This document shows positions 7,353 through 12,339 of a stretch of DNA of 12,339 nt, piece after piece. Positions within the stretch are counted from its first letter, which is position 1. Every line of letters starts with the position of its first letter. Origin of the DNA: Flavobacteriales bacterium (GTDB taxonomy: Bacteria > Bacteroidota > Bacteroidia > Flavobacteriales_D > Sanyastnellaceae). The translations under genes and the position numbers were made by a program. Where the stretch lies: contig JAPKAW010000039.1 of NCBI GenBank assembly GCA_028825055.1, forward strand, positions 1 to 12,339, written 5' to 3'. The notes beneath the pieces were generated by a model. That model was not told where the DNA came from, made no database searches, and saw nothing but the letters and a program-made list of their open reading frames with translations.

Positions 7353-8312
7353 ATGATGCAAGCGAATACTGTGAAAACGGCCCTCCGTGTAATTTGCCTG
7401 GCAGTTGCAGGAATGGCGACCGTTGCCCAAGCGCAAGACTGGGACGATTGGGATGACCTCGATGATGCGTATGTGCCTGCGCGAAAGGGGATTGAATTTG
7501 CTTTGAATTTTGGTGTGTATCAGGGAAACCATAAAGCAGCCAATGCTTTTTACAATGGGTATGCAGGTGAGTACTATGACCTAGGGGACAATACCGCCAA
7601 TCTTATGACCATTGAGCAGCGATTGGGTCTGGACAATCCCAATAGCCAGGTATGGAGTCAGGTAATGAGCTCTACTGGATTGGAAGCGGGAGAGTTCAAA
7701 TACATAGAATATCCAGGGCTCTATGGGATGCGCTACACACCCGGTACGTTGATGGGTCTGCAAACGCTTTTGTTCATCAACCCTGAGAGCGCCTTTGTAT
7801 TGCATGTCGATGCGATCAACGGGTTGAAATCGCAAGGAGGATGGAACATCGTTTCGTCCGATGTGGACACCGGTCAGGGATCTGAACGAAGAACAACCTA
7901 CGGTATTTTCAGTGAAGAAAACCGATTCCAATTGTCATTGGGATACCGATCAGCTGCCTATATTACGGATGAGATAAGTTGGGTTTTTGAGCTGGGAGGC
8001 AGTATGTTAGCTACTCAGTTAGAAAATAATTATGTGCGGATTTTAAACAGCAATTACCAGTTGTTGACGGCTCAAGTAGGGAATCAATTTACGGGGCCAA
8101 CCTCGAGCCTCACGGCCACCGGCTTTGGTGCGTATGCGGCGCTTGGCGTCGAGTTGTTTTTTGCTGAAGGCGGCAATTTGATGCTCACGGTACGTGGTAG
8201 CCGCGACCAGGTTAAAATGGGTAGCTATGAGGCCAATTTGATGCACGGGGCCCTGTACCTCACGTGGGTAATCCCACCTCAATTAGGGAACTTCGTTCGA
8301 GCGAAATTCTAA
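7353..8312 (+). CDS. Probable outer-membrane beta-barrel protein
   Basis: A protein of about 319 residues, starting at the ATG at 7353 (7356 also possible). A signal peptide is cleaved near AQA-QD (after residue 27). The mature protein opens with a striking Asp/Trp run, DWDDWDDLDDAY. The rest alternates polar and hydrophobic residues with many aromatics and Gly, for example LSLGYRSAAY, WVFELGGSM, GAYAALGVELFF and GALYLTWVIPP. The last residue is Phe (VRAKF), the terminal aromatic typical of outer-membrane barrels recognised by BamA. No known family is recognised. Transport or structural function is unknown. It follows the cyclophilin lipoprotein gene on the same strand and converges on the gene ending at 8317, with only 4 bp between. 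Confidence 0.8.
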   Translation: MMQANTVKTALRVICLAVAGMATVAQAQDWDDWDDLDDAYVPARKGIEFALNFGVYQGNHKAANAFYNGYAGEYYDLGDNTANLMTIEQRLGLDNPNSQVWSQVMSSTGLEAGEFKYIEYPGLYGMRYTPGTLMGLQTLLFINPESAFVLHVDAINGLKSQGGWNIVSSDVDTGQGSERRTTYGIFSEENRFQLSLGYRSAAYITDEISWVFELGGSMLATQLENNYVRILNSNYQLLTAQVGNQFTGPTSSLTATGFGAYAALGVELFFAEGGNLMLTVRGSRDQVKMGSYEANLMHGALYLTWVIPPQLGNFVRAKF

Positions 8313-8316
8313 CGCT

Positions 8317-8889
8317 TTATTTCCACTTCTTGTCCAAGCGAGCGAGCGAACGCTCAATGCATTGCCGCAGCGGAAGACTTTCCTGACCAACGGTGGAGTT
8401 CAGTTGCATCATGGCTTCTCGCACAGACACACATTCAGTCTTGTGTACAATGTGGAAGGAGGTCAGTTGAATGGCTGTGTAATGGATTCCGATACGGAGG
8501 GAGGTGTCATACATCAAATCCATCCCCAACTGCAGCAATTCAACCCGTTGCGCGTCGGTTTCCGTATCGGCCCAAAGAGGACTCCCCAGGATCTTGAAAA
8601 CTTCACGCAGAACAGACGGGTCTTCGGTGTGGTCCAAGATGGTCGTCAAGGTCGATCGATGGTGCAACAGAGCCCGCTCGTCGAGCAGGTAGATATGGTG
8701 CAACATCCAAGCGGCTTTGCGCATGCCATCGCGATCCAAGCTGATGTGCCCCGTGAGAATGTCCAGCAAGCAGTCGATCCACTCCGGGTGTCTCAAAGCT
8801 TCGTTGGCCAAGGACTTGATGGAGTTGACACCCACTCCTTTCTTCAAATGCTCCGTGAACTCGTGTGGTATATGTCGCGGTAACGGCAT
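8317..8889 (-). CDS. HEAT-like helical repeat hypothetical protein
   Basis: A cytoplasmic protein of 190 residues when started at the ATG at 8889. An upstream in-frame start at 8946 would run through the divergent peptidase start and promoter, so it is less likely. It is nearly all helical with repeated two-helix units, such as PEWIDCLLDILTG, GMRKAAWMLHHIYLLDE, RSTLTTILDHTEDPSVLREV and QCIERSLARLDKKWK, consistent with an ARM/HEAT-type solenoid. Similar uncharacterised proteins of about this size are frequent in Bacteroidota, with a pattern of one helix pair per 35-40 residues. There is no signal peptide and no catalytic motif. A scaffold or protein-binding role is inference. It is divergent from the peptidase gene across 46 bp. 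Confidence 0.75.
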   Translation of the reverse strand: MPLPRHIPHEFTEHLKKGVGVNSIKSLANEALRHPEWIDCLLDILTGHISLDRDGMRKAAWMLHHIYLLDERALLHHRSTLTTILDHTEDPSVLREVFKILGSPLWADTETDAQRVELLQLGMDLMYDTSLRIGIHYTAIQLTSFHIVHKTECVSVREAMMQLNSTVGQESLPLRQCIERSLARLDKKWK

Positions 8890-8910
8890 GTGTTTCCTGA
8901 AGGCTTTTCG

Positions 8911-8924
8911 TACTTTGCAAGGTA
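8911..8924. promoter_or_regulatory. Near-palindromic overlapping -7 elements between divergent genes
   Basis: TACTTTGCAAGGTA is a palindrome with 6 of 7 base pairs matched. The top strand reads TACTTTG and the bottom strand TACCTTG; each resembles the -7 box TAnnTTTG with one T missing. It lies in the 46-bp gap between the ATGs at 8889 (-) and 8936 (+). It may hold two face-to-face promoters or an operator shared by both genes. Confidence 0.4.
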
Positions 8925-8935
8925 AACCAACAGGC

Positions 8936-10072
8936 ATGATGCGCATTTTTTTCCTTCTATTACTGGCTCCCTTCGGTTTCGGAGTGGCCCTCGGACAAGC
9001 TCCTGAAATTGAAATCGACTTGACCGCAACAGAGGTTCTCAGTCAAGGACAAACCGGCACCTGCTGGAGTTTCAGTACCACCAGCTTTTTGGAATCTGAA
9101 GTGTTTCGAATTTCGGGAGAATTGCAGGATTTGAGTGAAATGGCAGCCGTGCGGGTGATCTACCCTGAGAAAGTTGAGCGTTTCGTTCGGTATCAGGGGA
9201 AGCATCAATTTGGTCCTGGAGGATTGTGTCATGACGTAATCCACGCAGCAGCCGTGTATGGCTTGGTGCCGCAAAGCGTGTACCAAGGAGGGCAGGAGCC
9301 CGGTGCATACAATCACGGTGAGTTGGATGCCATGCTCGAGGGCATGGTCCAAACGATTCTCAAGCAGTCTGGTTCCATTTCGCCTGCGTCTTTTGACGCC
9401 ATCGAAGCGACATTGGATGCGTACTTGGGGCCGTTGCCTCAGGAATTTGAAGTCAATGGTAAAATGGTCACGCCCATCCAATGGCGCGATCAGCTGGGAA
9501 TCCATCCATCCGAGTACGTTTCATTGACCTCATTCACACACCACCCGTTTGGGCAGGAGTTCATCTTGGAAGTTCCGGACAACCACGCGCACGGAGCTTT
9601 TCTCAATGTGCCACTCGATGCGTTGGAAGCCACTGTCAACAATGCCTTGGACCAAGGTTATACTGTCGCTTGGGATGCCGACGTTAGCAACAAGGGGTTC
9701 TCGTTTCGCAATGGCTGGGCGATCATGCCGGAAATGGCCAAGACATCGGAAGAGTGGAAGACCCTCGATGCCATGCCTGCGGAGCCGGCTGTGGATCAAG
9801 CAGCGCGCCAGAGGGATTTTGACTCCCAATCCACTACCGACGATCACCTGATGCACATCGTAGGCCGCGCCAAGGATGCACAAGGCCGCTCGTATTTCAT
9901 CATTAAAAATTCATGGGGCGATGGCAATGCCTTTGGAGGCCGCCAATTTGTGTCCATGGAATATTTTCGTCACTATACAATCGGGGTGATGTTACACTCT
10001 GATGGCCTGCCTGCTTCTGTTGTAAAAATGCGCCCCCAACCCGCCAAAAAGAGCGCCAAAAAAGGCAAATGA
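8936..10072 (+). CDS. Secreted C1B cysteine peptidase, bleomycin hydrolase / aminopeptidase C family
   Basis: A 378-residue papain-fold peptidase from the ATG at 8936 (8939 also possible). A signal peptide (MMRIFFLLLLAPFGFG, then VALGQ) exports it, unlike cytosolic PepC or bleomycin hydrolase. The catalytic residues are visible: oxyanion Gln37 and nucleophile Cys43 in SQGQTGTCWSFS, His307 in LMHIVGRA and Asn325 in IIKNSWG. The signature GPGGLCHDVIHAAAVYG is typical of the C1B family. It is somewhat short for the family (about 450 residues) and ends in a Lys-rich tail (KKSAKKGK). In the classical enzymes the extreme C-terminus reaches into the active site and sets aminopeptidase specificity, so this changed tail may alter specificity (inference). 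It likely digests peptides in the periplasm. It is monocistronic, ahead of tRNA-Arg. Confidence 0.92.
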   Translation: MMRIFFLLLLAPFGFGVALGQAPEIEIDLTATEVLSQGQTGTCWSFSTTSFLESEVFRISGELQDLSEMAAVRVIYPEKVERFVRYQGKHQFGPGGLCHDVIHAAAVYGLVPQSVYQGGQEPGAYNHGELDAMLEGMVQTILKQSGSISPASFDAIEATLDAYLGPLPQEFEVNGKMVTPIQWRDQLGIHPSEYVSLTSFTHHPFGQEFILEVPDNHAHGAFLNVPLDALEATVNNALDQGYTVAWDADVSNKGFSFRNGWAIMPEMAKTSEEWKTLDAMPAEPAVDQAARQRDFDSQSTTDDHLMHIVGRAKDAQGRSYFIIKNSWGDGNAFGGRQFVSMEYFRHYTIGVMLHSDGLPASVVKMRPQPAKKSAKKGK

Positions 10073-10084
10073 GTGCCCCTTTTT
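10058..10084 (+). terminator. Probable terminator overlapping the peptidase stop codon
   Basis: AAAAAAGG (10058-10065) can pair with CCTTTTT (10078-10084) across a 12-nt loop that contains the TGA at 10070-10072; GGC/GCC pairing is an alternative register. The hairpin is A-T dominated and therefore weak. Confidence 0.4.
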
Positions 10085-10102
10085 GAAAGAGGTGAAAAAG
10101 GA

Positions 10103-10133
10103 TTTGGTAGAGAACTAAGAGTTGGTATCTTTG
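10103..10133 (+). promoter_or_regulatory. Promoter of tRNA-Arg
   Basis: TTTG (10103-10106), a 19-nt spacer and TATCTTTG (10126-10133) match the Bacteroidota consensus at both elements. Transcription would start about 5 nt downstream, giving a 5' leader of about 30 nt before the tRNA at 10167. This is the best promoter in the window. Confidence 0.85.
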
Positions 10134-10166
10134 CCCCCCGTTTGGACCGAATGGTCTACGGGAAAT

Positions 10167-10243
10167 GGCTGTGTAGCTCAACTGGATAGAGCACCTCACT
10201 ACGGATGAGGAGGTTTGGGGTTCGAATCCCTACACGGTCACCA
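10167..10243 (+). tRNA. tRNA-Arg(ACG), CCA encoded
   Basis: A full cloverleaf can be drawn. The acceptor is GGCTGTG (10167-10173) with CACGGTC (10233-10239), including two G-U pairs. The D-stem is GCTC/GAGC with loop AACTGGATA. The anticodon stem is CCTCA/TGAGG (10194-10198/10206-10210) with loop CTACGGA, giving anticodon ACG at 10201-10203. The variable loop has 5 nt. The T-stem is TGGGG/CCCTA with loop TTCGAAT. Discriminator A10240 and an encoded CCA (10241-10243) follow. A34 is normally converted to inosine by TadA, so it reads CGU, CGC and CGA. The accessory-looking DNA begins immediately downstream, consistent with tRNA genes as integration sites. Confidence 0.97.
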
Positions 10244-10248
10244 AAGAG

Positions 10249-10281
10249 AAAGCCTGTATCACAACGATACGGGCTTTTTTT
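10249..10281. terminator. Strong terminator of tRNA-Arg, also usable from the minus strand
   Basis: GCCTGTATC (10252-10260) pairs with GATACGGGC (10266-10274) around ACAAC: nine pairs with one G-T. An A-run precedes (10249-10251) and seven T follow (10275-10281). On the minus strand the stem is followed by a T-rich tract, so it can also end the converging transcript. The stop codon of the 68-codon minus-strand ORF (TAA at 10282-10280) lies in the T-run. Confidence 0.9.
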
Positions 10282-10486
10282 ATGCGTAAACCTCATGACC
10301 GTTGTACCGTGTACGTCCGAAAATGGACATGTGGTCATGCTCGACGGACCAATACGCATTGGCGCGTGTGTCATTGTCTTTGAGCCGTGTAAAGTATTCA
10401 TCCACGAAACCATCGCGGGTGGAAATCTTCGGTGCTAAGTCGAGAAATCGGATTAAGTGTTTGGGGTCTTTGGGTGGAATGCTCAC
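10280..10486 (-). CDS. Hypothetical 68-residue protein after the terminase fragment
   Basis: A 68-residue ORF with a GTG start at 10486, overlapping the terminase stop in the tetranucleotide GTGA, the arrangement of translationally coupled phage genes. The protein is hydrophilic and charged (PKDPKHLIRFLDLAPK, DGFVDEYFTRLKDNDTRANAYW, ending GHEVYA), with no signal peptide, membrane segment or recognisable motif. Amino-acid use looks natural rather than random. It would be cytoplasmic. The position just after a terminase large subunit suggests phage origin, but it does not look like the start of a portal protein. It could itself be a fragment. Function is unknown. Confidence 0.45.
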   Translation of the reverse strand: MSIPPKDPKHLIRFLDLAPKISTRDGFVDEYFTRLKDNDTRANAYWSVEHDHMSIFGRTRYNGHEVYA

Positions 10487-10677
10487 AACGTTCGGACGGT
10501 GTAATTGTTTGGAATGCCTGTTTGGGGTTTTGATTGGTCGGTCATAGCCTGACCAATGGACATGATGAGTGAAACAATACCGTCGATTTTATCGCCTGAC
10601 TTTTCCTTGTCAGGTTTGATGTTGCCCGATGGGTCCATCCTCAACACGACAATCCCGAACATCCATCGGATCACGGG
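10483..10677 (-). pseudogene. Phage terminase large-subunit fragment, C-terminal end only
   Basis: About 65 residues matching the end of a phage terminase large subunit, the DNA-packaging ATPase/nuclease. Recognisable homology runs from PVIRWMFG through RMDPSGNIKPDKEKSGDKIDG and IVSLIMSIGQAM to the stop at 10483. The Asp in KIDG corresponds to a conserved acidic residue of the nuclease domain. The ATPase domain and most of the nuclease domain are missing: the frame is closed by TGA at 10704-10702, and the 8 codons between that stop and PVIRW do not look like terminase. It therefore cannot package DNA. The upstream DNA belongs in another frame to an HNH-type gene, so the fragment was joined by recombination. 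It is prophage debris next to a tRNA gene. Confidence 0.8.
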
Positions 10678-11161
10678 ACCACCGCGCTTCTGTCTCAGGC
10701 ATCAGATTCGAAAATTGGCTTGACTCTTTCAGCTTGAATAATTCGTCGGACAAGATCAGTTTCTTGAAATTCTGGGAGTACTCTTTGATGTAAAATGGAT
10801 TGGGGATGGCATCTCCATTGACATTGTGGAATGCATTAGTCACATTCACAAAACCTAACTTCGCTGTGGTCTCATGTAGCCTTGCTTCGCTGAGTTCATC
10901 GCTGATATATGCGCGGCAAGTACCCAAGAATTTACTTGATTTACTCGTGCCTTGAGTTGGATGCGCCTTAAGATGCTTCACCAATTCTTCAGAGAACGGA
11001 ACGGCTAACTCTTCTAGTGAAATCTCGGTCACTTCAGATTGAGCAAACTTCAGTAGACTCTTCGCAAATGCAAATTTGTAGCTCGCTGAGTTTCTGCCAA
11101 ACAAGATGATTCCCCGCCATTGCTGTTCGAGACTTGGGTCGTTTTCGTGGAACTGAATCAT
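10610..11161 (-). pseudogene. Truncated HNH-endonuclease-associated protein, N-terminal domain with chimeric tail
   Basis: The ORF has 183 codons from the ATG at 11161. Residues 1 to about 164 look native: IQFHENDPSLEQQWR, ILFGRNSASYKFAFAKSLL, ISLEELAVPF, SKFLGTCRAY, LGFVNVTNAFHNVNG and FSNLMPETEARW. I recognise this, from memory of the family, as the N-terminal half of proteins that carry a C-terminal HNH nuclease of the CxxC...DHF...CxxCN type. No HNH residues are present. After EARW the DNA is the terminase fragment read in the wrong frame (SRDPMDVRDCRVEDGPIGQHQT), so the last 20 or so residues are spurious and the junction lies near 10675-10690. It starts 25 bp after the EEP nuclease stop on the same strand, implying a former operon of two nucleases. 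It is probably non-functional as a nuclease. Confidence 0.7.
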
Positions 11162-11186
11162 AATTCAGGCAAGATAGCAGTTCGGC

Positions 11187-11894
11187 CTACACTCCCTCAA
11201 AATCCATGATCAAAGGCATGTGATCACTGTCCTCTAACCATTCCTTTGGATTACCAACCGACATCGTAGAAAGGCGTTCGCAAAACCATTCACTTGCAAA
11301 GCAATAATCGATGTGAAAAGGCTTCTCCTCATTGTATGAGAAGAATAATGTGGCTTGGCTCTCCTGACCTTGTTCTTCTGCAAAGTGTTCGTGATATGCG
11401 CTCTTTATACCATGCTCATCCAGCGCCTTCACTATGTTGGAATGATTCGATTTTCGCCCCTTGCGATCCCATTTTGAACTGCTATTGAAGTCCCCAGCTA
11501 TGATGATTTTCTCCTCTGACAGAAGAACGCTGTAGGATGTTAACGCCTTCCACATTCTAACTCCATAATTGCTGTGACTTGACGGCTTTTGCGACCAGAC
11601 AGCGAAAAGAACAAACGACATATCGCCCTTGCTCACACGCAGAGGCACTACATAAGGAATGGCAGGTTCACACTCCTTAATTGCTTCCAATCGCCAACCG
11701 TTGAAAGCCAGAATACCCAGTCCCTTATGCTTGTTTTTACCCACCCAATGGGCGTCGTGGAAATGAACACCTTTCGCCGAAAGTTTTGACGGCTCTTCGC
11801 ATTCAGGCAACACCAAGAGATCAGGCTTCATCGCAAGGACCCTTTCAGCTTTGGTTCGAAATGATTGATGGCAATTCCAAGAGATGATCTTCAT
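11187..11894 (-). CDS. Endonuclease/exonuclease/phosphatase (EEP) family protein
   Basis: A 235-residue metal-dependent phosphoesterase of the exonuclease III/DNase I fold, cytoplasmic, with no signal peptide. The catalytic set is present: Asn7 in SWNCHQ, Glu31 in LPECE, Asp135 and Asn137 in AGDFNSS, HIDYCF (194-199) and the terminal SDH (223-225). The ATG at 11894 gives the canonical start MKIISWN; an upstream in-frame extension to 11915 adds seven residues with no support. It is somewhat shorter than ExoIII. Substrate (DNA, RNA or phospholipid) cannot be told from the motifs. It lies upstream of the truncated HNH gene on the same strand, in DNA visibly richer in A+T than the core genes, so a nuclease or defence-type accessory role is possible but unproven. 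Confidence 0.9.
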   Translation of the reverse strand: MKIISWNCHQSFRTKAERVLAMKPDLLVLPECEEPSKLSAKGVHFHDAHWVGKNKHKGLGILAFNGWRLEAIKECEPAIPYVVPLRVSKGDMSFVLFAVWSQKPSSHSNYGVRMWKALTSYSVLLSEEKIIIAGDFNSSSKWDRKGRKSNHSNIVKALDEHGIKSAYHEHFAEEQGQESQATLFFSYNEEKPFHIDYCFASEWFCERLSTMSVGNPKEWLEDSDHMPLIMDFEGV

Positions 11895-12025
11895 GGTGCC
11901 AAGGTAAAAAACCAAACCAAACTATTTCCCTAAGGAACTGGTGTGCGGTTTGGTCTTGTGATTTCTACTCTTTGTAAGCCGTTGATGCTCTTTGGGTTAT
12001 ATTAGCTGTAACCAAATTGATTGTG

Positions 12026-12339
12026 ATGCTACGAATTTTTCTGTGTTGGACTTTGCTGATGTGCTCCTCAATTTTTGGACTTGCTCAATCAACTAGTACG
12101 ATTTACGAAATCCAAGGTCAACAATTTACATCTCCGTTCATTGGGTTAACTGTAACCACCACTGGAATCGTGTCAGCAAACAATGTAACCTCATCAACGG
12201 CAGGATTCATTGGATACTTCGTTCAAGATGGCTCTGGACCTTGGAATGGTGTGTATGTCTATGACAATACACACGCCCCTGAGATTGGAGATGAAATCAT
12301 CATCGAAGCGGAAGTTCAAGAGTATTTTGATGTTACAGA
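12026..12339 (+). CDS. Secreted protein, N-terminal part, OB-fold-like nuclease-associated domain
   Basis: The gene starts at the ATG at 12026 and runs open off the right edge, with about 104 codons visible. The signal peptide is MLRIFLCWTLLMCSS then IFGLAQ. The mature part, STIYEIQGQ, SPFIGLTVTTTGIVSA, GYFVQDGSGPWNGVYVYD and EIGDEIIIEAEVQEYFDVT, matches the OB-fold-like domain found at the start of large extracellular nucleases and lamin-tail-type secreted proteins of Bacteroidota. If the match holds, the rest outside the window should contain an endonuclease or a type IX sorting domain. It is divergent from the EEP gene, with a 131-bp spacer in which I see no perfect TAnnTTTG box. Confidence 0.75.
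   Translation, partial: MLRIFLCWTLLMCSSIFGLAQSTSTIYEIQGQQFTSPFIGLTVTTTGIVSANNVTSSTAGFIGYFVQDGSGPWNGVYVYDNTHAPEIGDEIIIEAEVQEYFDVT

Noticed and set aside
8282..8311. Imperfect hairpin at the end of the outer-membrane protein gene as a bidirectional terminator
   Set aside because: The stem TTAG..AA.TTCG/CGAA.TT.CTAA has a bulge and a mismatch, and no T-run follows on either strand.
8362..8883. Plus-strand ORF of 173 codons opposite the HEAT-like gene
   Set aside because: The minus-strand frame gives coherent amphipathic helices and a sensible start; the plus frame has no signal, motif or start context.
8717..8935. N-terminal extension of the cysteine peptidase
   Set aside because: It would place 73 residues before a good signal peptide and run through the divergent HEAT-like gene. 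The start at 8936 is better.
11899..11920. TACCTTGG with TTTGG repeats upstream of the EEP gene as a promoter
   Set aside because: The -7 has one mismatch, and the TTTG elements sit only 5-10 nt away instead of about 19.
10216..12339. Second copy of the tRNA-Arg 3' end as an attachment site
   Set aside because: No matching repeat was found by eye in the window; it may lie outside.
1..12339. CRISPR array, insertion sequence or rRNA
   Set aside because: No regular direct repeats, transposase motifs or rRNA segments were seen.

Overview
The window reads as chromosomal DNA of a member of the Bacteroidota, most likely a Flavobacteriales-type marine or freshwater lineage. Protein evidence: secreted proteins of the kind exported with the type IX system, an ECF-like sigma factor of a form common in that phylum, and a secreted C1B peptidase. 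DNA evidence: genes lack clear Shine-Dalgarno sites, and perfect TAnnTTTG -7 boxes (the Bacteroidota housekeeping promoter) lie upstream of uvrA, the tRNA and two secreted-protein genes. Assignment below phylum is inference.

Layout. 18-626 (+) encodes a small secreted protein. It converges on a minus-strand pair, uvrA-msrB (3982 to 639), joined by a 4-nt ATGA overlap. A 164-bp divergent spacer separates uvrA from a sigma factor gene (4147-4731, +) and a small overlapping hypothetical gene (ends 4981). A bidirectional terminator (about 4997-5028) separates these from a converging minus-strand gene for a DEDDh exonuclease/GIY-YIG nuclease fusion (6425-5076). Divergent from it is a lipoprotein cyclophilin (6510-7313), then a probable outer-membrane barrel protein (7353-8312). 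A HEAT-like hypothetical protein (8889-8317, -) is divergent from a secreted bleomycin-hydrolase-like cysteine peptidase (8936-10072, +).

A tRNA-Arg(ACG) gene with its own promoter and terminator follows (10167-10243). Beyond it the sequence changes character. On the minus strand lie an EEP-fold nuclease (11894-11187), the N-terminal part of a protein I recognise as HNH-endonuclease-associated (11161 to about 10680), a phage terminase large-subunit C-terminal fragment joined to it out of frame (about 10677-10483), and a 68-codon ORF starting with a GTGA overlap. This looks like a decayed accessory or prophage segment next to a tRNA. The window ends inside a secreted protein with an OB-fold-like N-terminus (12026 onward, +).

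Functional themes are DNA repair and nucleases (UvrA paralogue, exonuclease/GIY-YIG, EEP, HNH fragment) and envelope protein quality control (MsrB lipoprotein, cyclophilin lipoprotein, secreted peptidase). I found no complete new multi-gene system. The best leads are the HNH/terminase chimeric junction, the possibly leaderless promoters, the palindromic overlapping promoter at 8911-8924, and the UvrA lacking one cysteine pair.
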